A DNA stretch of 64,000 nucleotides from Enterobacter sp. ENT03 (GTDB lineage Bacteria > Pseudomonadota > Gammaproteobacteria > Enterobacterales > Enterobacteriaceae). The notes under the pieces are model-generated. The model was given only the letters and a program-made list of their open reading frames with translations, ran no database searches and was not told the origin of the DNA. Below, piece after piece: positions 23,720 through 33,736 of this stretch. How positions within the stretch are numbered: position 1 is the stretch's first letter; each line of letters opens with the position of its first letter. The position numbers were made by a program, and so were the translations under genes. Location: NCBI RefSeq assembly GCF_019218745.1, contig NZ_JAHUXA010000004.1:161433-225432 (forward strand), written 5' to 3'.

Positions 23720-25447
23720 ATGAAACGCATTGGAAACCTACTGATTTTTCTGCTGATCGCGCTGCTGGTGTTGATTCTGGCTGGCTATTTTCTGATCCAG
23801 ACGCGCTGGGGTGCGGCACAGGTGGGCTACTGGGTCACGGATAACAGCGACTATCAGCTCACCGTTGAGGCGGTGGATCACCGTTTTTCTTCGCCTTCCC
23901 ATGTGCTGTTAAAAAACGTCACCTTCGGCCGTAAGGGCCAGCCCGCCACCCTCGATGCGAAAGCGGTGGATATTGGCTTCAGCAGCCGTCAGTTTACCGA
24001 TCCGCTGCATGCCGACACAATTTCACTGGCAGACGGGACGCTGAATTTATCCCCCACGACCGCCCCGCTGCCTTTCCAGGCGGATCGCCTGCAACTGAAC
24101 AATATGGCCTTCAACAGCCCCGCGACCGGCTGGGATCTCAGCGCCCAGCGCGTGACCGGCGGCATCAGCCCCTGGCAGCCAAAAGCGGGTAATGTGCTCG
24201 GCAGCCAGGCGCAGATCCAGGTGAGCGCAGGGTCGATGACGCTCAATGGCGTCCCCATCAGCAACGTCCTCATTCAGGGCAGTATCGATAACAATGAAGT
24301 GACGCTGAGCACTATTGGCGCAGACATGTCCCGCGGCTCGCTCACCGGCACCGCCCGCCGCACGGCTGATGGCGGCTGGATCGTCGACAGCCTGCGCCTC
24401 AATGACATCCGTCTGCAAAGCGATAAATCCCTGAGTGATTTCTTCACGCCGCTCACCACGCTGCCGTCGTTACAGATCGGCAGACTGGAAGTCACCGACG
24501 CGCGCCTGCAGGGTCCGGACTGGGCGGTGACCGATCTGGATCTGAGCGTGCGTAACCTGACGCTGAGCCAGGGCGACTGGCAGAGCGACGACGGCAGGCT
24601 GTCGATGAACGCCAGCGAATTTATCTACGGCTCGCTGCACCTGTTTGATCCTATTCTCAACGCTGAGCTTTCGCCGCAGGGCGTGGCGCTGCGGCAGTTC
24701 ACCTCGCGCTGGGAAGGCGGCATGGTGCGCACCGCCGGCAACTGGTTGCGCGACGGCAAAGCGCTGGTGCTGGATGACGTGGCGGTTGCCGGTCTGGAAT
24801 ATACCCTGCCCGCCAACTGGAAACAGGTGTGGATGGATCCCCTTCCCGGCTGGCTCAATGCCGTAATGCTGAAAAAATTCAGCGCCAGCCGCAATCTGGT
24901 GATCGACATCGATCCCGCCTTCCCGTGGCAGATCACCGCGCTCGATGGCTATGGTGCTTACCTGCAACTGGCGCGCGACGGCAAATGGGGCGTCTGGGGC
25001 GGCAGCGCCAAACTGAACGGCGCGGCGGCCACCTTTAACCGCGTCGATGTGCGTCGTCCATCGCTGGCGCTAAGCGCGAATAACAATGCGGTGAACATCA
25101 GCGAACTGAGCGCCTTTACCGGGCAGGGATTACTGGAAGCCACCGCCGTGGTGTCACAGCTGGCGGATCGTCAGGTCAAAGTCAGCCTCAACGGGCGCGG
25201 CGTGCCGGTGAACGTTCTGCAACAGTGGGGATGGCCCGCGCTGCCGCTCTCTGGCGACGGCAATTTTCAGCTGACCGCCAGCGGGAGTGTCCGGGCTGAC
25301 GCCCCATTAAAGCCCACTGTGAACGGGCAACTTCACGCCGTGAATGCCGATAAACAGCAGGTTACGCAGATCCTGCGCGCAGGTGTCGTGACGGGGGATG
25401 CTGTCCCATCAAGCGGGTCCGCGGCGACTGCCCCTGTTATGCCGTAA
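23720..25447 (+). CDS. yicH: AsmA family protein YicH
   Basis: 575 aa. An N-terminal inner-membrane anchor (MKRIGNLLIFLLIALLVLIL) is followed by a long periplasmic part of beta-strand repeats with AsmA-like character (LTVEAVDHRFSSPSHVLLKN near the start, LPLSGDGNFQLTASG near the end). AsmA-like proteins are thought to act in phospholipid transport or outer-membrane homeostasis; YicH itself is poorly characterised. The start at 23720 has GGAAGGGAAGAC upstream and gives the expected signal anchor; the longer frame from 23681 does not. Confidence 0.92.
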   Translation: MKRIGNLLIFLLIALLVLILAGYFLIQTRWGAAQVGYWVTDNSDYQLTVEAVDHRFSSPSHVLLKNVTFGRKGQPATLDAKAVDIGFSSRQFTDPLHADTISLADGTLNLSPTTAPLPFQADRLQLNNMAFNSPATGWDLSAQRVTGGISPWQPKAGNVLGSQAQIQVSAGSMTLNGVPISNVLIQGSIDNNEVTLSTIGADMSRGSLTGTARRTADGGWIVDSLRLNDIRLQSDKSLSDFFTPLTTLPSLQIGRLEVTDARLQGPDWAVTDLDLSVRNLTLSQGDWQSDDGRLSMNASEFIYGSLHLFDPILNAELSPQGVALRQFTSRWEGGMVRTAGNWLRDGKALVLDDVAVAGLEYTLPANWKQVWMDPLPGWLNAVMLKKFSASRNLVIDIDPAFPWQITALDGYGAYLQLARDGKWGVWGGSAKLNGAAATFNRVDVRRPSLALSANNNAVNISELSAFTGQGLLEATAVVSQLADRQVKVSLNGRGVPVNVLQQWGWPALPLSGDGNFQLTASGSVRADAPLKPTVNGQLHAVNADKQQVTQILRAGVVTGDAVPSSGSAATAPVMP

Positions 25448-25456
25448 TCTTCTGCT

Positions 25457-25489
25457 GTCGTATCCGGAAGCCTGCCATCCGGATACGAC
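25457..25489 (+). terminator. REP-like hairpin after yicH
   Basis: Perfect 11-bp stem GTCGTATCCGG/CCGGATACGAC with an 11-nt loop, 10 bp after the yicH stop; REP-like in composition. It marks the border between the conserved E. coli-like block and the inserted alpha-glucoside genes. Confidence 0.65.
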
Positions 25490-25646
25490 ATTATTCGTAG
25501 CGGATAGAACAGGTATTCATTTATCGGCTATTTGTACCTATTTCCCGCAACAGGTTTTTATCCCCTGCCTGGCTTGTTATTATCATTTCGCTGGAAAACC
25601 CTTAAAAAATTAAAAGTACCCTTCATATAAATGATAAGGAATAGCC

Positions 25647-27209
25647 ATGTCTGTAATACGTCAACGTATTCTGGCGGATATGCAAAAATTCTCCAGAGCC
25701 ATGATCGGGACAGTTTTATTTTTACCGGTCATTGGATTAACCCTGGCATTAAGTTCGGTATTGACCAACCCCACATTAATTCCTGAAAGCAGCTTTTTAC
25801 ACCCGATCGGTAAGTTACTTGGCGATACATTCTGGCCATTATTTGGCAATCTGGGATTACTTTTTTGCACCGGCATAAGTTATGGGCTGGCAAAAGATAA
25901 AAAAACCGAAGCCGCGCTGGTTGCCGTAATGTGTTTTATTATGTTTCTTGGGGCTAACCACTCCTGGCTGGAATATACTCACCAGATCGCAGAAAAAGTA
26001 AATGGCGAATATTACGGTACCGGGCAAACACAGATATTAGGTTTTGTGGTTGTCGATATGGGCATTTTTTTAGGCATTATTCTCGGTTGCACGCTTGCCT
26101 GGGTACACAATAACGTCTCTGATGCTGAGCTTCCCGGCGCGCTCTCGATGTATGGCGGGGCTAAATTAACGTTAATTGCCATGACGCCAGTGATTATCTT
26201 TTATGCCATCATTTTTACCTGGTTCTGGCCCATTATGACGCACGGCATCACCGCCTTAACGGGCTTCATGAAAAATGCGGGCGTCGCGGGTGTCTTTGTC
26301 TATGGTTTCTTTGAAAAATTCCTCATTCCTACCGGCCTGCATCATTTTGTCTGGTCGCCGTTTCAGTTAACGCAGATTGGCGGAACGCTGAGCATCGACG
26401 GGCAAACGGTCTCCGGTACACAGGCCATTTTTCTGGCCTATATGCGGCACCCGGACCTCACGCCGGTGATGAATGACGCACTGCGCTTCGCACAGCAAGG
26501 CATGACGACAATGTTTGGTCTTACTGGCGCGGCACTGGCGTTCTACCACACCGCGACACCAGCGAAGAAAGTGATGGCGAAAGCCATTCTGTTGCCGGCG
26601 ATTATTACGTCTATTCTCACCGGGATCACAGAGCCGATTGAATTTACCTTTCTGTTCATTTCACCTTTGCTGTGGCTGATTCATGCCACCTTAACCGCCA
26701 CGTCGCAGGCGATATGCGATCTGCTCACCGTGCGCCCTTGGGGCGCAGCAGGGTTGATTGAGTTTTTAATTTATAACCTACCGCTGCCTGTTTCGCTGAC
26801 GCGCTGGCCTGTCTACATTCTGATCGGCATTGGGCAGTTCGCCGCCTACTATGTAATTTTCCGAACGCTGGTCGTCAGACTTCATTTAAAAACGCCGGGA
26901 CGTGAAGATGAGCAGGATGTAAAGCTCTACAGTAAAGAGGATTACCGTAATAAAAAAGCGGCGACAGACCAGACGGTAGCCACCGATATTATTACCGGGT
27001 TAGGCGGCAAAGAAAATATTATTTCTGTGGATAACTGCTTTACACGTTTACGGGTGGCGCTTCATCACCCTGATAAGATTGATGAAGCCTTATTAAAAAG
27101 TACCGGTGCAAACGGCGTGGTGCGTAATCGCAATGAAGTTCAGGTTATTTATGGTGTAAATGTTGGGCAGGTTCGTTCCCGGGTCGATAACTGGCTGGCA
27201 AATAATTAA
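25647..27209 (+). CDS. PTS system EIICB component, alpha-glucoside type (GlvCB-like)
   Basis: Membrane permease that takes up and phosphorylates an alpha-glucoside. 520 aa of the glucose/sucrose PTS superfamily. EIIC domain (about 10-400) has about 10 membrane segments, including FEKFLIPTGLHHFVWSPF and ILTGITEPIEFTFLF. EIIB domain (about 435-520) has IISVDNCFTRLRVALH, with the phosphorylated Cys in the NCFTRLR motif. No EIIA domain is present, so it must borrow one such as Crr. The next gene (GH4) starts 12 bp later, fitting uptake of maltose-like sugars as 6-phosphates. Confidence 0.9.
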   Translation: MSVIRQRILADMQKFSRAMIGTVLFLPVIGLTLALSSVLTNPTLIPESSFLHPIGKLLGDTFWPLFGNLGLLFCTGISYGLAKDKKTEAALVAVMCFIMFLGANHSWLEYTHQIAEKVNGEYYGTGQTQILGFVVVDMGIFLGIILGCTLAWVHNNVSDAELPGALSMYGGAKLTLIAMTPVIIFYAIIFTWFWPIMTHGITALTGFMKNAGVAGVFVYGFFEKFLIPTGLHHFVWSPFQLTQIGGTLSIDGQTVSGTQAIFLAYMRHPDLTPVMNDALRFAQQGMTTMFGLTGAALAFYHTATPAKKVMAKAILLPAIITSILTGITEPIEFTFLFISPLLWLIHATLTATSQAICDLLTVRPWGAAGLIEFLIYNLPLPVSLTRWPVYILIGIGQFAAYYVIFRTLVVRLHLKTPGREDEQDVKLYSKEDYRNKKAATDQTVATDIITGLGGKENIISVDNCFTRLRVALHHPDKIDEALLKSTGANGVVRNRNEVQVIYGVNVGQVRSRVDNWLANN

Positions 27210-27221
27210 TCAGGAGATGTT

Positions 27222-28601
27222 ATGAAATTAACCGTATTAGGCGGGGGCGGTGTACGCTCCGCATTCCTCGCAAAGTCACTGGCCTATAATGCGCATCGAA
27301 TAAACTTAAAGGAAGTTGTATTTGTTGATACGTCAGAAGAAAACCTGAACATTTTTGGTGAGATCGCCCGTTATATTTTTACGGCGATTCGCCCGGATAT
27401 TGATTTCCGCCTGACGACCGATGCCGTTTCGGCATTAAAAAATAGCCACTATGTGATCACCACTCTGCGCGTTGGCGGCGATGAGAGCCGTGTGCGCGAT
27501 GAACGCATCGCGCTTAATCATAATACGTTAGGCCAGGAAACCACCGGCGCAGGTGGCTTTGCGATGGCGATGCGGTCTATCCCTGCTATTTTGCAATATT
27601 GCCGCCTTATAGAAGAACATGCCGCACCGGACGTAATACTGTTTAACTTCACCAACCCGTCGGGTCTGGTAACCGAGGCAATTATCAAGTCCGGGTTTAA
27701 ACGCCGGGTTTATGGCATCTGCGATGCGCCCTCAGAACTCATTCGTGAGCTTCCGGCGATCCTCAACTGCAATGAGGCAGATTTACAGGTCGAGTGTTAT
27801 GGGCTGAATCATTTCTCCTGGTTTACCCATTTTACGGTGCAAGGGGAGGATGTTACCGACAAGCTGGTCAGCAACCCTGAGTTGTACCGTAAAACGGCCA
27901 TGCAGTATTTTTCACCTGCCCTGGTTCAGCTTTGCGGCAAGCAGTTACTGAATGAATATCTCTATTACTACTACTATCGCGAAGTGGCCCTGAAAGCGAT
28001 TCAGGATTCACCGGAAACGCGGGGGGAAATGATTGCGCGCATTAATCAAGACATGCGGGCGGCGCTTGAGCCTGTTAATGTCAAAGAAAACCCTGAAGCG
28101 GCATTCACGATCTGGATGGAACATTACCTGCGTCGTGAAAACAGCTATATGCAAAATGAATCGCAGCAGGAAAAATTCAACGCCCGCGCCCCGCTCACCT
28201 TGCAGCAGTTTATTGAAGCGCCTGACACGGGCGGTTACGCAGGCGTGGCGCTGGACATTCTGGAGGCCGTTAACAGCAACACCACGAAGCGTATTGTCGT
28301 ATCGCTGCAAAATAACGGTACGCTGGATTTTTTACGTGCGGATGATGTGATTGAAATCAGCTGCGACCTGAGTAAAACGGGACTGCACCCCGTCACCCCC
28401 CTTCATGTTCCTGACGCCCAGAAAAATATGATTTCCTGCGTTAAGGAGTACGAGCGGCTGGCGGTTGCTGCCATTATGCAAAAAGATAAATCCCTGGCGG
28501 TAAGGGCATTAATGGCGCATCCGCTTATTGGCTCCTGGTCACTGGCTGAAAAACTCGTGAATGCCTATCTGGATGACGCGCATTTCAGCGACTGGCAATA
28601 A
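27222..28601 (+). CDS. Family 4 glycosyl hydrolase, probable 6-phospho-alpha-glucosidase
   Basis: 459-aa GH4 enzyme, the NAD+/Mn2+-dependent class that works by oxidation at C3, elimination and reduction. N-terminal Rossmann segment LTVLGGGGVRSAFLAKSL; DERIALNHNTLGQETTGAGG; NFTNPSGLVTEAI. The metal-ligand Cys lies in GICDAPSE and the ligand His in YGLNHFSWF. Alpha-type GH4 enzymes carry CDMP and beta-type CNVP; CDAP is closer to the alpha form, so I favour 6-phospho-alpha-glucosidase. It forms an operon with the EIICB gene. Its 3' end overlaps the convergent regulator by 17 bp. Confidence 0.88.
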   Translation: MKLTVLGGGGVRSAFLAKSLAYNAHRINLKEVVFVDTSEENLNIFGEIARYIFTAIRPDIDFRLTTDAVSALKNSHYVITTLRVGGDESRVRDERIALNHNTLGQETTGAGGFAMAMRSIPAILQYCRLIEEHAAPDVILFNFTNPSGLVTEAIIKSGFKRRVYGICDAPSELIRELPAILNCNEADLQVECYGLNHFSWFTHFTVQGEDVTDKLVSNPELYRKTAMQYFSPALVQLCGKQLLNEYLYYYYYREVALKAIQDSPETRGEMIARINQDMRAALEPVNVKENPEAAFTIWMEHYLRRENSYMQNESQQEKFNARAPLTLQQFIEAPDTGGYAGVALDILEAVNSNTTKRIVVSLQNNGTLDFLRADDVIEISCDLSKTGLHPVTPLHVPDAQKNMISCVKEYERLAVAAIMQKDKSLAVRALMAHPLIGSWSLAEKLVNAYLDDAHFSDWQ

Positions 28602-29343
28602 TCGTCGTCGGGGCGTCCACGGATGCCCCGGCTGACGCTTGCATAAACCACAGCTTTAGCAGATGTTCAAAACCCAGAATGCAATATCCAAAAAACGGAT
28701 TGCTCCAGTAAATATCATCATCAAATTTTTGCGGATCGTGGATAATCACCGCCGTATCGGCGGCCTGCGCCAGTGGACTTTGATAATCGCCGGTAAAACA
28801 AACCAGATCGGTATTTTTTCCTTCCAGCGCCTTTACCCAGTTGAGCGCTGAGCTGCTGCGCCCCGATTTAGAAACCAGCCAGATAGCATCAAATTTTGCG
28901 GCGGTTTTTTGCTCCAGTATTTCATAATCCGGCCACAGCGCGAGGCTGGCATTCACCCCCGTCACCAGAAATTTATTATAAATATACTGGGCGACAAGCT
29001 GAGAGAAACCGCTGCCATGAATAAGAATGCGATCCTGTTCCAGGCGTCTTAACAGGGGACTGAGATTATCCGCGGGCTGGATCGTCATAAAATTCACGTC
29101 ATTCGTGACGTCACGTTTTGGCAGCGTGATATTAAATTTGATGAAATAAACCAGTTCCAGCCAGCCGCTAAATTTGAGTTTTTTTGCCAGCCGGACCAGC
29201 GAGGAAGGATTACTGTAACAGCGCTCCGCTACGGCTCTGATCCCCTCGCGAATAGTCTGCTCAGGGTTGTTTTGAATAAAGCGTAAAACAGCGATCTCTG
29301 TCTTATTCAGTTTAACGTCACGAAATATATTCTCCAGCTCCAT
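28585..29343 (-). CDS. MurR/RpiR family transcriptional regulator (GlvR-like)
   Basis: 252 aa. N-terminal RpiR helix-turn-helix (about 1-75: LNKTEIAVLRFIQNN, VAERCYSNPSSLVRLAKKL). C-terminal SIS sugar-phosphate-binding domain (about 95-240: RILIHGSGFSQLVAQYI, AIWLVSKSGRSSSALNWV, VCFTGDYQSPLAQ). It is transcribed towards the GH4 gene and overlaps its end, and probably controls the EIICB-GH4 operon in response to a phosphorylated disaccharide, as GlvR does in E. coli. Confidence 0.88.
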   Translation of the reverse strand: MELENIFRDVKLNKTEIAVLRFIQNNPEQTIREGIRAVAERCYSNPSSLVRLAKKLKFSGWLELVYFIKFNITLPKRDVTNDVNFMTIQPADNLSPLLRRLEQDRILIHGSGFSQLVAQYIYNKFLVTGVNASLALWPDYEILEQKTAAKFDAIWLVSKSGRSSSALNWVKALEGKNTDLVCFTGDYQSPLAQAADTAVIIHDPQKFDDDIYWSNPFFGYCILGFEHLLKLWFMQASAGASVDAPTTIIASR

Positions 29344-29369
29344 GCTCTGCTCCCTGACCCGCCTTGAAA

Positions 29370-29416
29370 GTTACGCTTATCCGACCTGCACTGAATTGCA
29401 GGCCGGTAAGCGTAAC
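29370..29416. repeat. Large hairpin between the RpiR-type gene and yicI
   Basis: Inverted repeat with arms GTTACGCTTA/TAAGCGTAAC and inner CCG/CGG and CTGCA/TGCAG, two small bulges and a 6-nt loop. It lies in the 86-bp gap after yicI and before the regulator gene on the same strand, so it is a likely yicI 3' end or REP-like unit. Confidence 0.65.
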
Positions 29417-29429
29417 GCCATCAGGCAAA

Positions 29430-31745
29430 TTAAAGAGTGATAGTCAGCGCATTATCCTGCGCCGTGATGGTTGCTCCCCACTCACTGCCTGCCTGCGAAC
29501 CGCCCTGCACAGCGTGCACCTGCGGTATATTGCGCAGGCATAACGTCCAGTTGCGGGCGTCACCGGTGCCGGTGACCGTAAGGGTATTTCCTTCCCGCCG
29601 CGCCTGTAGCGTGAAGGCCACCGAGCCATCGTCCGCCGGGACTTCGCAGCGGGCTTCGCGGCCGTCAGCGAGGTTGAACAGCTGGAAAGCTGTGCCGTGG
29701 TTCCACGCATAGTCCGGCTTCTGATCGTTATTGCCCAGCGCCAGCAGGGTGTTATCCCGCACGTAGACCGGCAGGCTCAGGAAATCATGCTGCTGTTTGT
29801 GCCAGCGGCTGCCGGTGATCTCATCGTTGCGCCAGAGGTGCGTCCAGCGGCCTTCCGGCAGATAAAACTGCACGTCACCCGCCTCCGAGAAGACCGGCGC
29901 GACCAGTACCGCATCGCCGAGCATATACTGGCGGTCGAGGTATTCACACGCCGGATCGTCCGGGAATTCCAGCATCATGGCGCGCATCATCGGCGTGCCC
30001 GCATCACGGGCCAGCGCCGCCTGGCGGTACAGATACGGCATCAGGCGGCATTTTAGCTGCGTGAAGTGGCGCACCACGTCGCAGGACTCCTCATCGTACG
30101 CCCAGGGGACGCGATAGGATTTGCTGCCATGCAGGCGGCTGTGGCTGGAGAGCAGCCCGAACGCGCACCAGCGTTTATAGACGTGCGCCGGAGCGGTGTT
30201 TTCGAAGCCGCCAATATCGTGGCTCCAGAAACCAAAGCCGGACAGACCAATCGACAGCCCGCCGCGCAGACTTTCCGCCATGGATTCGTAGTTGGCGTAG
30301 CAGTCGCCGCCCCAGTGCACCGGGAATTTCTGCGCCCCTACCGACGCTGAACGGGCAAACAGTACCGCCTCTTCTTCGCCCACCGTCTCTTTCAGCACCT
30401 TCCACACCAGCTCGTTGTAAATATAGGCGTAATGGTTATGCATTTTCTGCGGGCAGGAGCCGTCATGCCAGGCCACGTCCGTCGGGATGCGCTCGCCGAA
30501 ATCAGTCTTGAAGCAGTCCACACCGATGTCCACCAGCCCTTTCAACTGCTCCGCGTACCACTGGCAGGCTTCCGGATTTGTAAAATCATAGATAGCCAGC
30601 CCCGGCTGCCATTTATCCCACTGCCACAGGGAGCCGTCCGGGCGTTTCAGCAGATAGCCCTTCTCTTTCAGCTCCCTGAATATCGGCGATTTCTGGCCGA
30701 TGTACGGGTTGATCCAGACGCAGATTTTCAGCCCTTTCGCCTTCAGGCGTTTGATCATGCCCTCCGGATCCGGGAAGGTCAGCGGATCCCACTGGAAATC
30801 GCACCACTGGAAGGCTTTCATCCAGAAGCAGTCAAAATGGAACACGTGCAGCGGCAGATCGCGCTCCGCCATGCCGTCGATAAAGCTGTTCACCGTGGCT
30901 TCGTCGTAATTGGTGGTGAACGACGTGGTCAGCCACAGGCCAAACGACCACGCTGGCGGCAGCGCCGGGCGACCGGTCAGTTGCGTATAGCGGTTCAGCA
31001 CGTCTTTTGGCGTCGGACCGTCGATCACAAAATACTCCAGATGTTCAGACTCCACGCTGAACTGCACTTTGGAGACTTTTTCCGAACCGATTTCAAAGGA
31101 TACGCACTGGGGATGATTCACCAGCACGCCATACCCGCGACTGGTGAGGTAAAACGGAATGTTTTTATACGACTGCTCAGTGCTGGTGCCGCCGTCGCGG
31201 TTCCAGGTTTCCACCGTCTGCCCGTTACGCACCAGCGCGGTAAAGCGCTCGCCGAGGCCATACACGGTTTCGCCGACGCCCAGATCCAGCCGCTCAAACA
31301 GATAATTGCGGTTGCTGGCGGTGTCCTGCACGTAGCCGTTGTTTTTTACCTGGCTGCCGGTGATGCGCACGCCGTTGCGCAGAAAATCCAGCGCCCAGGC
31401 GTCGCCTTTGGTCACACGCACGCTTAACGCGCCGCTTTTCAGTTCGGCGAACGCCGCTGTGTTCTGCATCTCGACAGGCACGTCCTGCACATTCAGCGGA
31501 TAATGCGGGCCGTTGTTTAGCGCGCCCTGAAAATGTTCCATGCGCACGCCGATCACGCCTTCCTGCGGCGAGAAAAAGCGCATCGTAAATAAAGGGGTGT
31601 CGAGCTGCCAGGTACGCTCACGCACATCGCGCGGCGCGGCGTATACCACCATCTCATTGCCCTGCTGTTCGACATCGAACACCTGGATCGGGTGAATGAG
31701 GTTCAGCCCAGGCTGAATAAGCCAGTTTCCATCACTGATTTTCAT
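29430..31745 (-). CDS. yicI: Alpha-xylosidase YicI (GH31)
   Basis: Cytoplasmic retaining alpha-xylosidase that releases xylose from isoprimeverose-like alpha-xylosides. 771 aa (E. coli YicI 772) starting [20 protein letters not shown]. An N-terminal beta-sandwich is followed by the (beta/alpha)8 barrel with [32 protein letters not shown], the nucleophile Asp in [16 protein letters not shown], and [20 protein letters not shown] with the acid/base Asp just after. It sits 12 bp after yicJ in the same operon. Confidence 0.97.
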   Translation of the reverse strand: MKISDGNWLIQPGLNLIHPIQVFDVEQQGNEMVVYAAPRDVRERTWQLDTPLFTMRFFSPQEGVIGVRMEHFQGALNNGPHYPLNVQDVPVEMQNTAAFAELKSGALSVRVTKGDAWALDFLRNGVRITGSQVKNNGYVQDTASNRNYLFERLDLGVGETVYGLGERFTALVRNGQTVETWNRDGGTSTEQSYKNIPFYLTSRGYGVLVNHPQCVSFEIGSEKVSKVQFSVESEHLEYFVIDGPTPKDVLNRYTQLTGRPALPPAWSFGLWLTTSFTTNYDEATVNSFIDGMAERDLPLHVFHFDCFWMKAFQWCDFQWDPLTFPDPEGMIKRLKAKGLKICVWINPYIGQKSPIFRELKEKGYLLKRPDGSLWQWDKWQPGLAIYDFTNPEACQWYAEQLKGLVDIGVDCFKTDFGERIPTDVAWHDGSCPQKMHNHYAYIYNELVWKVLKETVGEEEAVLFARSASVGAQKFPVHWGGDCYANYESMAESLRGGLSIGLSGFGFWSHDIGGFENTAPAHVYKRWCAFGLLSSHSRLHGSKSYRVPWAYDEESCDVVRHFTQLKCRLMPYLYRQAALARDAGTPMMRAMMLEFPDDPACEYLDRQYMLGDAVLVAPVFSEAGDVQFYLPEGRWTHLWRNDEITGSRWHKQQHDFLSLPVYVRDNTLLALGNNDQKPDYAWNHGTAFQLFNLADGREARCEVPADDGSVAFTLQARREGNTLTVTGTGDARNWTLCLRNIPQVHAVQGGSQAGSEWGATITAQDNALTITL

Positions 31746-31757
31746 TATCGGTTCCTT

Positions 31758-33152
31758 TTAATGCGGTAATTCTTTGGCAACAGGTGTCTCGTTAAACGTC
31801 TGTTCGTTGCGTCGCGCACCCTGCGCCAGCTGATCCATGATTTTCACCAGCAACGGCGTTTTCAGGGTGTAGTAGCGTTTGGCGATGATGGCGCTGAGGA
31901 AATAACAGGCTGCCGGAACAAGGGTGAACAGCGCGACAATAATGGTGATGGTGGTGCTGTTCTGCGTTTTGGCCGCCGCGTCATAGCCGCCACCCGCCAG
32001 CGCCCAGCCGATGAGCGCGCCGCCAATCGCCAGCCCCAGTTTCAGCACAAACAGCGTACCCGCGAAGCTGATCCCGGTCAGGCGCTTGCCGTTACACCAT
32101 TCGCCATAATCGACGGTGTCGGACATCATCACCCACTGGATCGGCGTCACCAGCTGATGCAGCACGCCGATGATAAAGATGAAGGCAAACATGGTGATGC
32201 TGGCGCTGACCGGTACAAAGAACATCGCCACGCTGAAAATCGTCAGCAGGGCGTTAGTCCACCAGAAGATACTGACCTTGCATTTCCAGTCGGTGAGCGG
32301 CTTCGCCAGCGCGCTGCCGATCAGGTTTCCGACGCAGTAAGTGGTGAGGAAGGCGACGAACACTTCCGGCGTGCCGAGGATCCAGGTGACGTAGTACATC
32401 ATCGCGCCGCCGCGCACGCAGACCGCCAGGATGTTGAGGATGGTCAGCAGGCCGACGATACGCCACTGGTCGTTGTTCCAGATGTCGCGCAGATCTTCAC
32501 GCATCGGCGTGGTGTTCGGCGGTACCTGGATACGCTCTTTGGTGGTAAAGAAGCAGAACGTCAGCATCAAAAACGCCACCACCGACAGCACGGCGATGCC
32601 GCCCTGATAGCCCAGCGCTTTATCTTCCCCGCCAATCAGATTCACCAGCGGCATCATCAGCACGGTAGAGAGCATGCCGCCCGCCGTCGCCAGTACGAAG
32701 CGCCAGGATTGCAGAGAGATACGCTGCGTCGGGTCGTTGGTGATCACGCCGCCCAGCGCGCAGTAAGGGATATTCACCACGGTGTAGAGCAGGGTCAGCA
32801 GCGTGTAGGTGACGGCAGCGTAAATCATTTTGCCGTTCATGCTCAGATCGGGCGTGCTGTAGGTGAGGACGCAGACGATGCCGAAAGGCAGCGCGCCAAA
32901 CATCATCCACGGGCGGAATTTACCCCAGCGACTGCGCGTGCGGTCGGCGATAAGCCCCATGCAGGGATCGGAAATCGCATCCAGCGCTCGAGCCAGTAAG
33001 AACATGGTGCCGACAAACCCGGCGGGAATACCGAAAATATCCGTATAGAAAAACATCATGTACATCATTACGTTATCGAAGATGATATGACTGGCGGCGT
33101 CCCCCATGCCGTAACCAATCTTCTCCTTCACAGAAATAATCTGACTCTTCAT
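31758..33152 (-). CDS. yicJ: GPH family glycoside transporter YicJ
   Basis: 464-aa sodium/proton:glycoside symporter (MelB type) expected to import alpha-xylosides for YicI. Twelve membrane segments. Family features: EKIGYGMGDAASHIIFDNVM at the start, LIADRTRSRWGKFRPWM in the first cytoplasmic loop, and SDTVDYGEWCNGKRLTGISF late. It precedes yicI, as in E. coli. Confidence 0.95.
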   Translation of the reverse strand: MKSQIISVKEKIGYGMGDAASHIIFDNVMMYMMFFYTDIFGIPAGFVGTMFLLARALDAISDPCMGLIADRTRSRWGKFRPWMMFGALPFGIVCVLTYSTPDLSMNGKMIYAAVTYTLLTLLYTVVNIPYCALGGVITNDPTQRISLQSWRFVLATAGGMLSTVLMMPLVNLIGGEDKALGYQGGIAVLSVVAFLMLTFCFFTTKERIQVPPNTTPMREDLRDIWNNDQWRIVGLLTILNILAVCVRGGAMMYYVTWILGTPEVFVAFLTTYCVGNLIGSALAKPLTDWKCKVSIFWWTNALLTIFSVAMFFVPVSASITMFAFIFIIGVLHQLVTPIQWVMMSDTVDYGEWCNGKRLTGISFAGTLFVLKLGLAIGGALIGWALAGGGYDAAAKTQNSTTITIIVALFTLVPAACYFLSAIIAKRYYTLKTPLLVKIMDQLAQGARRNEQTFNETPVAKELPH

Positions 33153-33437
33153 CTTTCATCCTTTTGCTCTGAAGTGTGCTGATACCGGTTGCAGACGTTT
33201 TAAACCATCGTTCCAGAAGCGGGTATTCCGTTTTCTGGTTATCAGATTACGATTCTTGTTTTATGTGATCGCGGTATCTGAAAAGAGGGGGGGAGGGTAA
33301 GCAATGGATTTAATAGGGTTTTAACTAAAATCAGAGGGGCGTTTGACGTTGAAGTGATAAAAAAGTGTGACGGGGTATGTGGTTACGCAAGGAAAGTGGC
33401 TATAATGCGCCCCGCCTCCATGTAGCAATGAAGGCCA
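33153..33437. other. Intergenic region yicJ/selC
   Basis: About 285 bp without a gene. It carries the divergent promoters of yicJ and selC. A TATAAT at 33401-33406 followed by a GC-rich discriminator (GCGCCCCGCC) is the likely selC -10, typical of stable-RNA promoters. Confidence 0.5.
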
Positions 33438-33532
33438 GGAAGATCGTCGTCTCCGGTGAGGCGGCTGGACTTCAAATCCAGTTGGTGCCGCCAGCGGTGC
33501 CGGGCAGGTTCGACTCCTGTGATCTTCCGCCA
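33438..33532 (+). tRNA. selC: tRNA-Sec (UCA anticodon)
   Basis: 95-nt selenocysteine tRNA gene with encoded CCA: acceptor GGAAGATC/GATCTTCC of 8 bp, D-arm, anticodon loop CTTCAAA (UCA), very long variable arm and GGTTCGACTCC T-arm. It inserts selenocysteine at UGA codons with SelB. Relative to the E. coli gene as I remember it, the variable arm has paired changes (G to T and C to G) that keep the stem through a wobble pair. A well-known integration site for islands, and accessory genes follow directly. Confidence 0.97.
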
Positions 33533-33736
33533 CTTGTGGCGTAAATCCTCTGCAATATTCTCCTGCTTAACGCAAATTTTGCGAACTACCCCCACGTTTC
33601 ATTTCTGTTTTTTTACTCCTGTTTGTTTTCACATACTATGTTGATAACCGTGTTTATGGCATTCATGGTAACGTCATGAACGTTTAACATTCTGATAGGT
33701 CCCAAATAATTTTCGTCCAGCGTTAAAGGAGGCAGC

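Noticed and set aside
30432..31427. 331-codon plus-strand frame inside yicI
   Set aside because: Antisense shadow of the alpha-xylosidase, which has all catalytic motifs.
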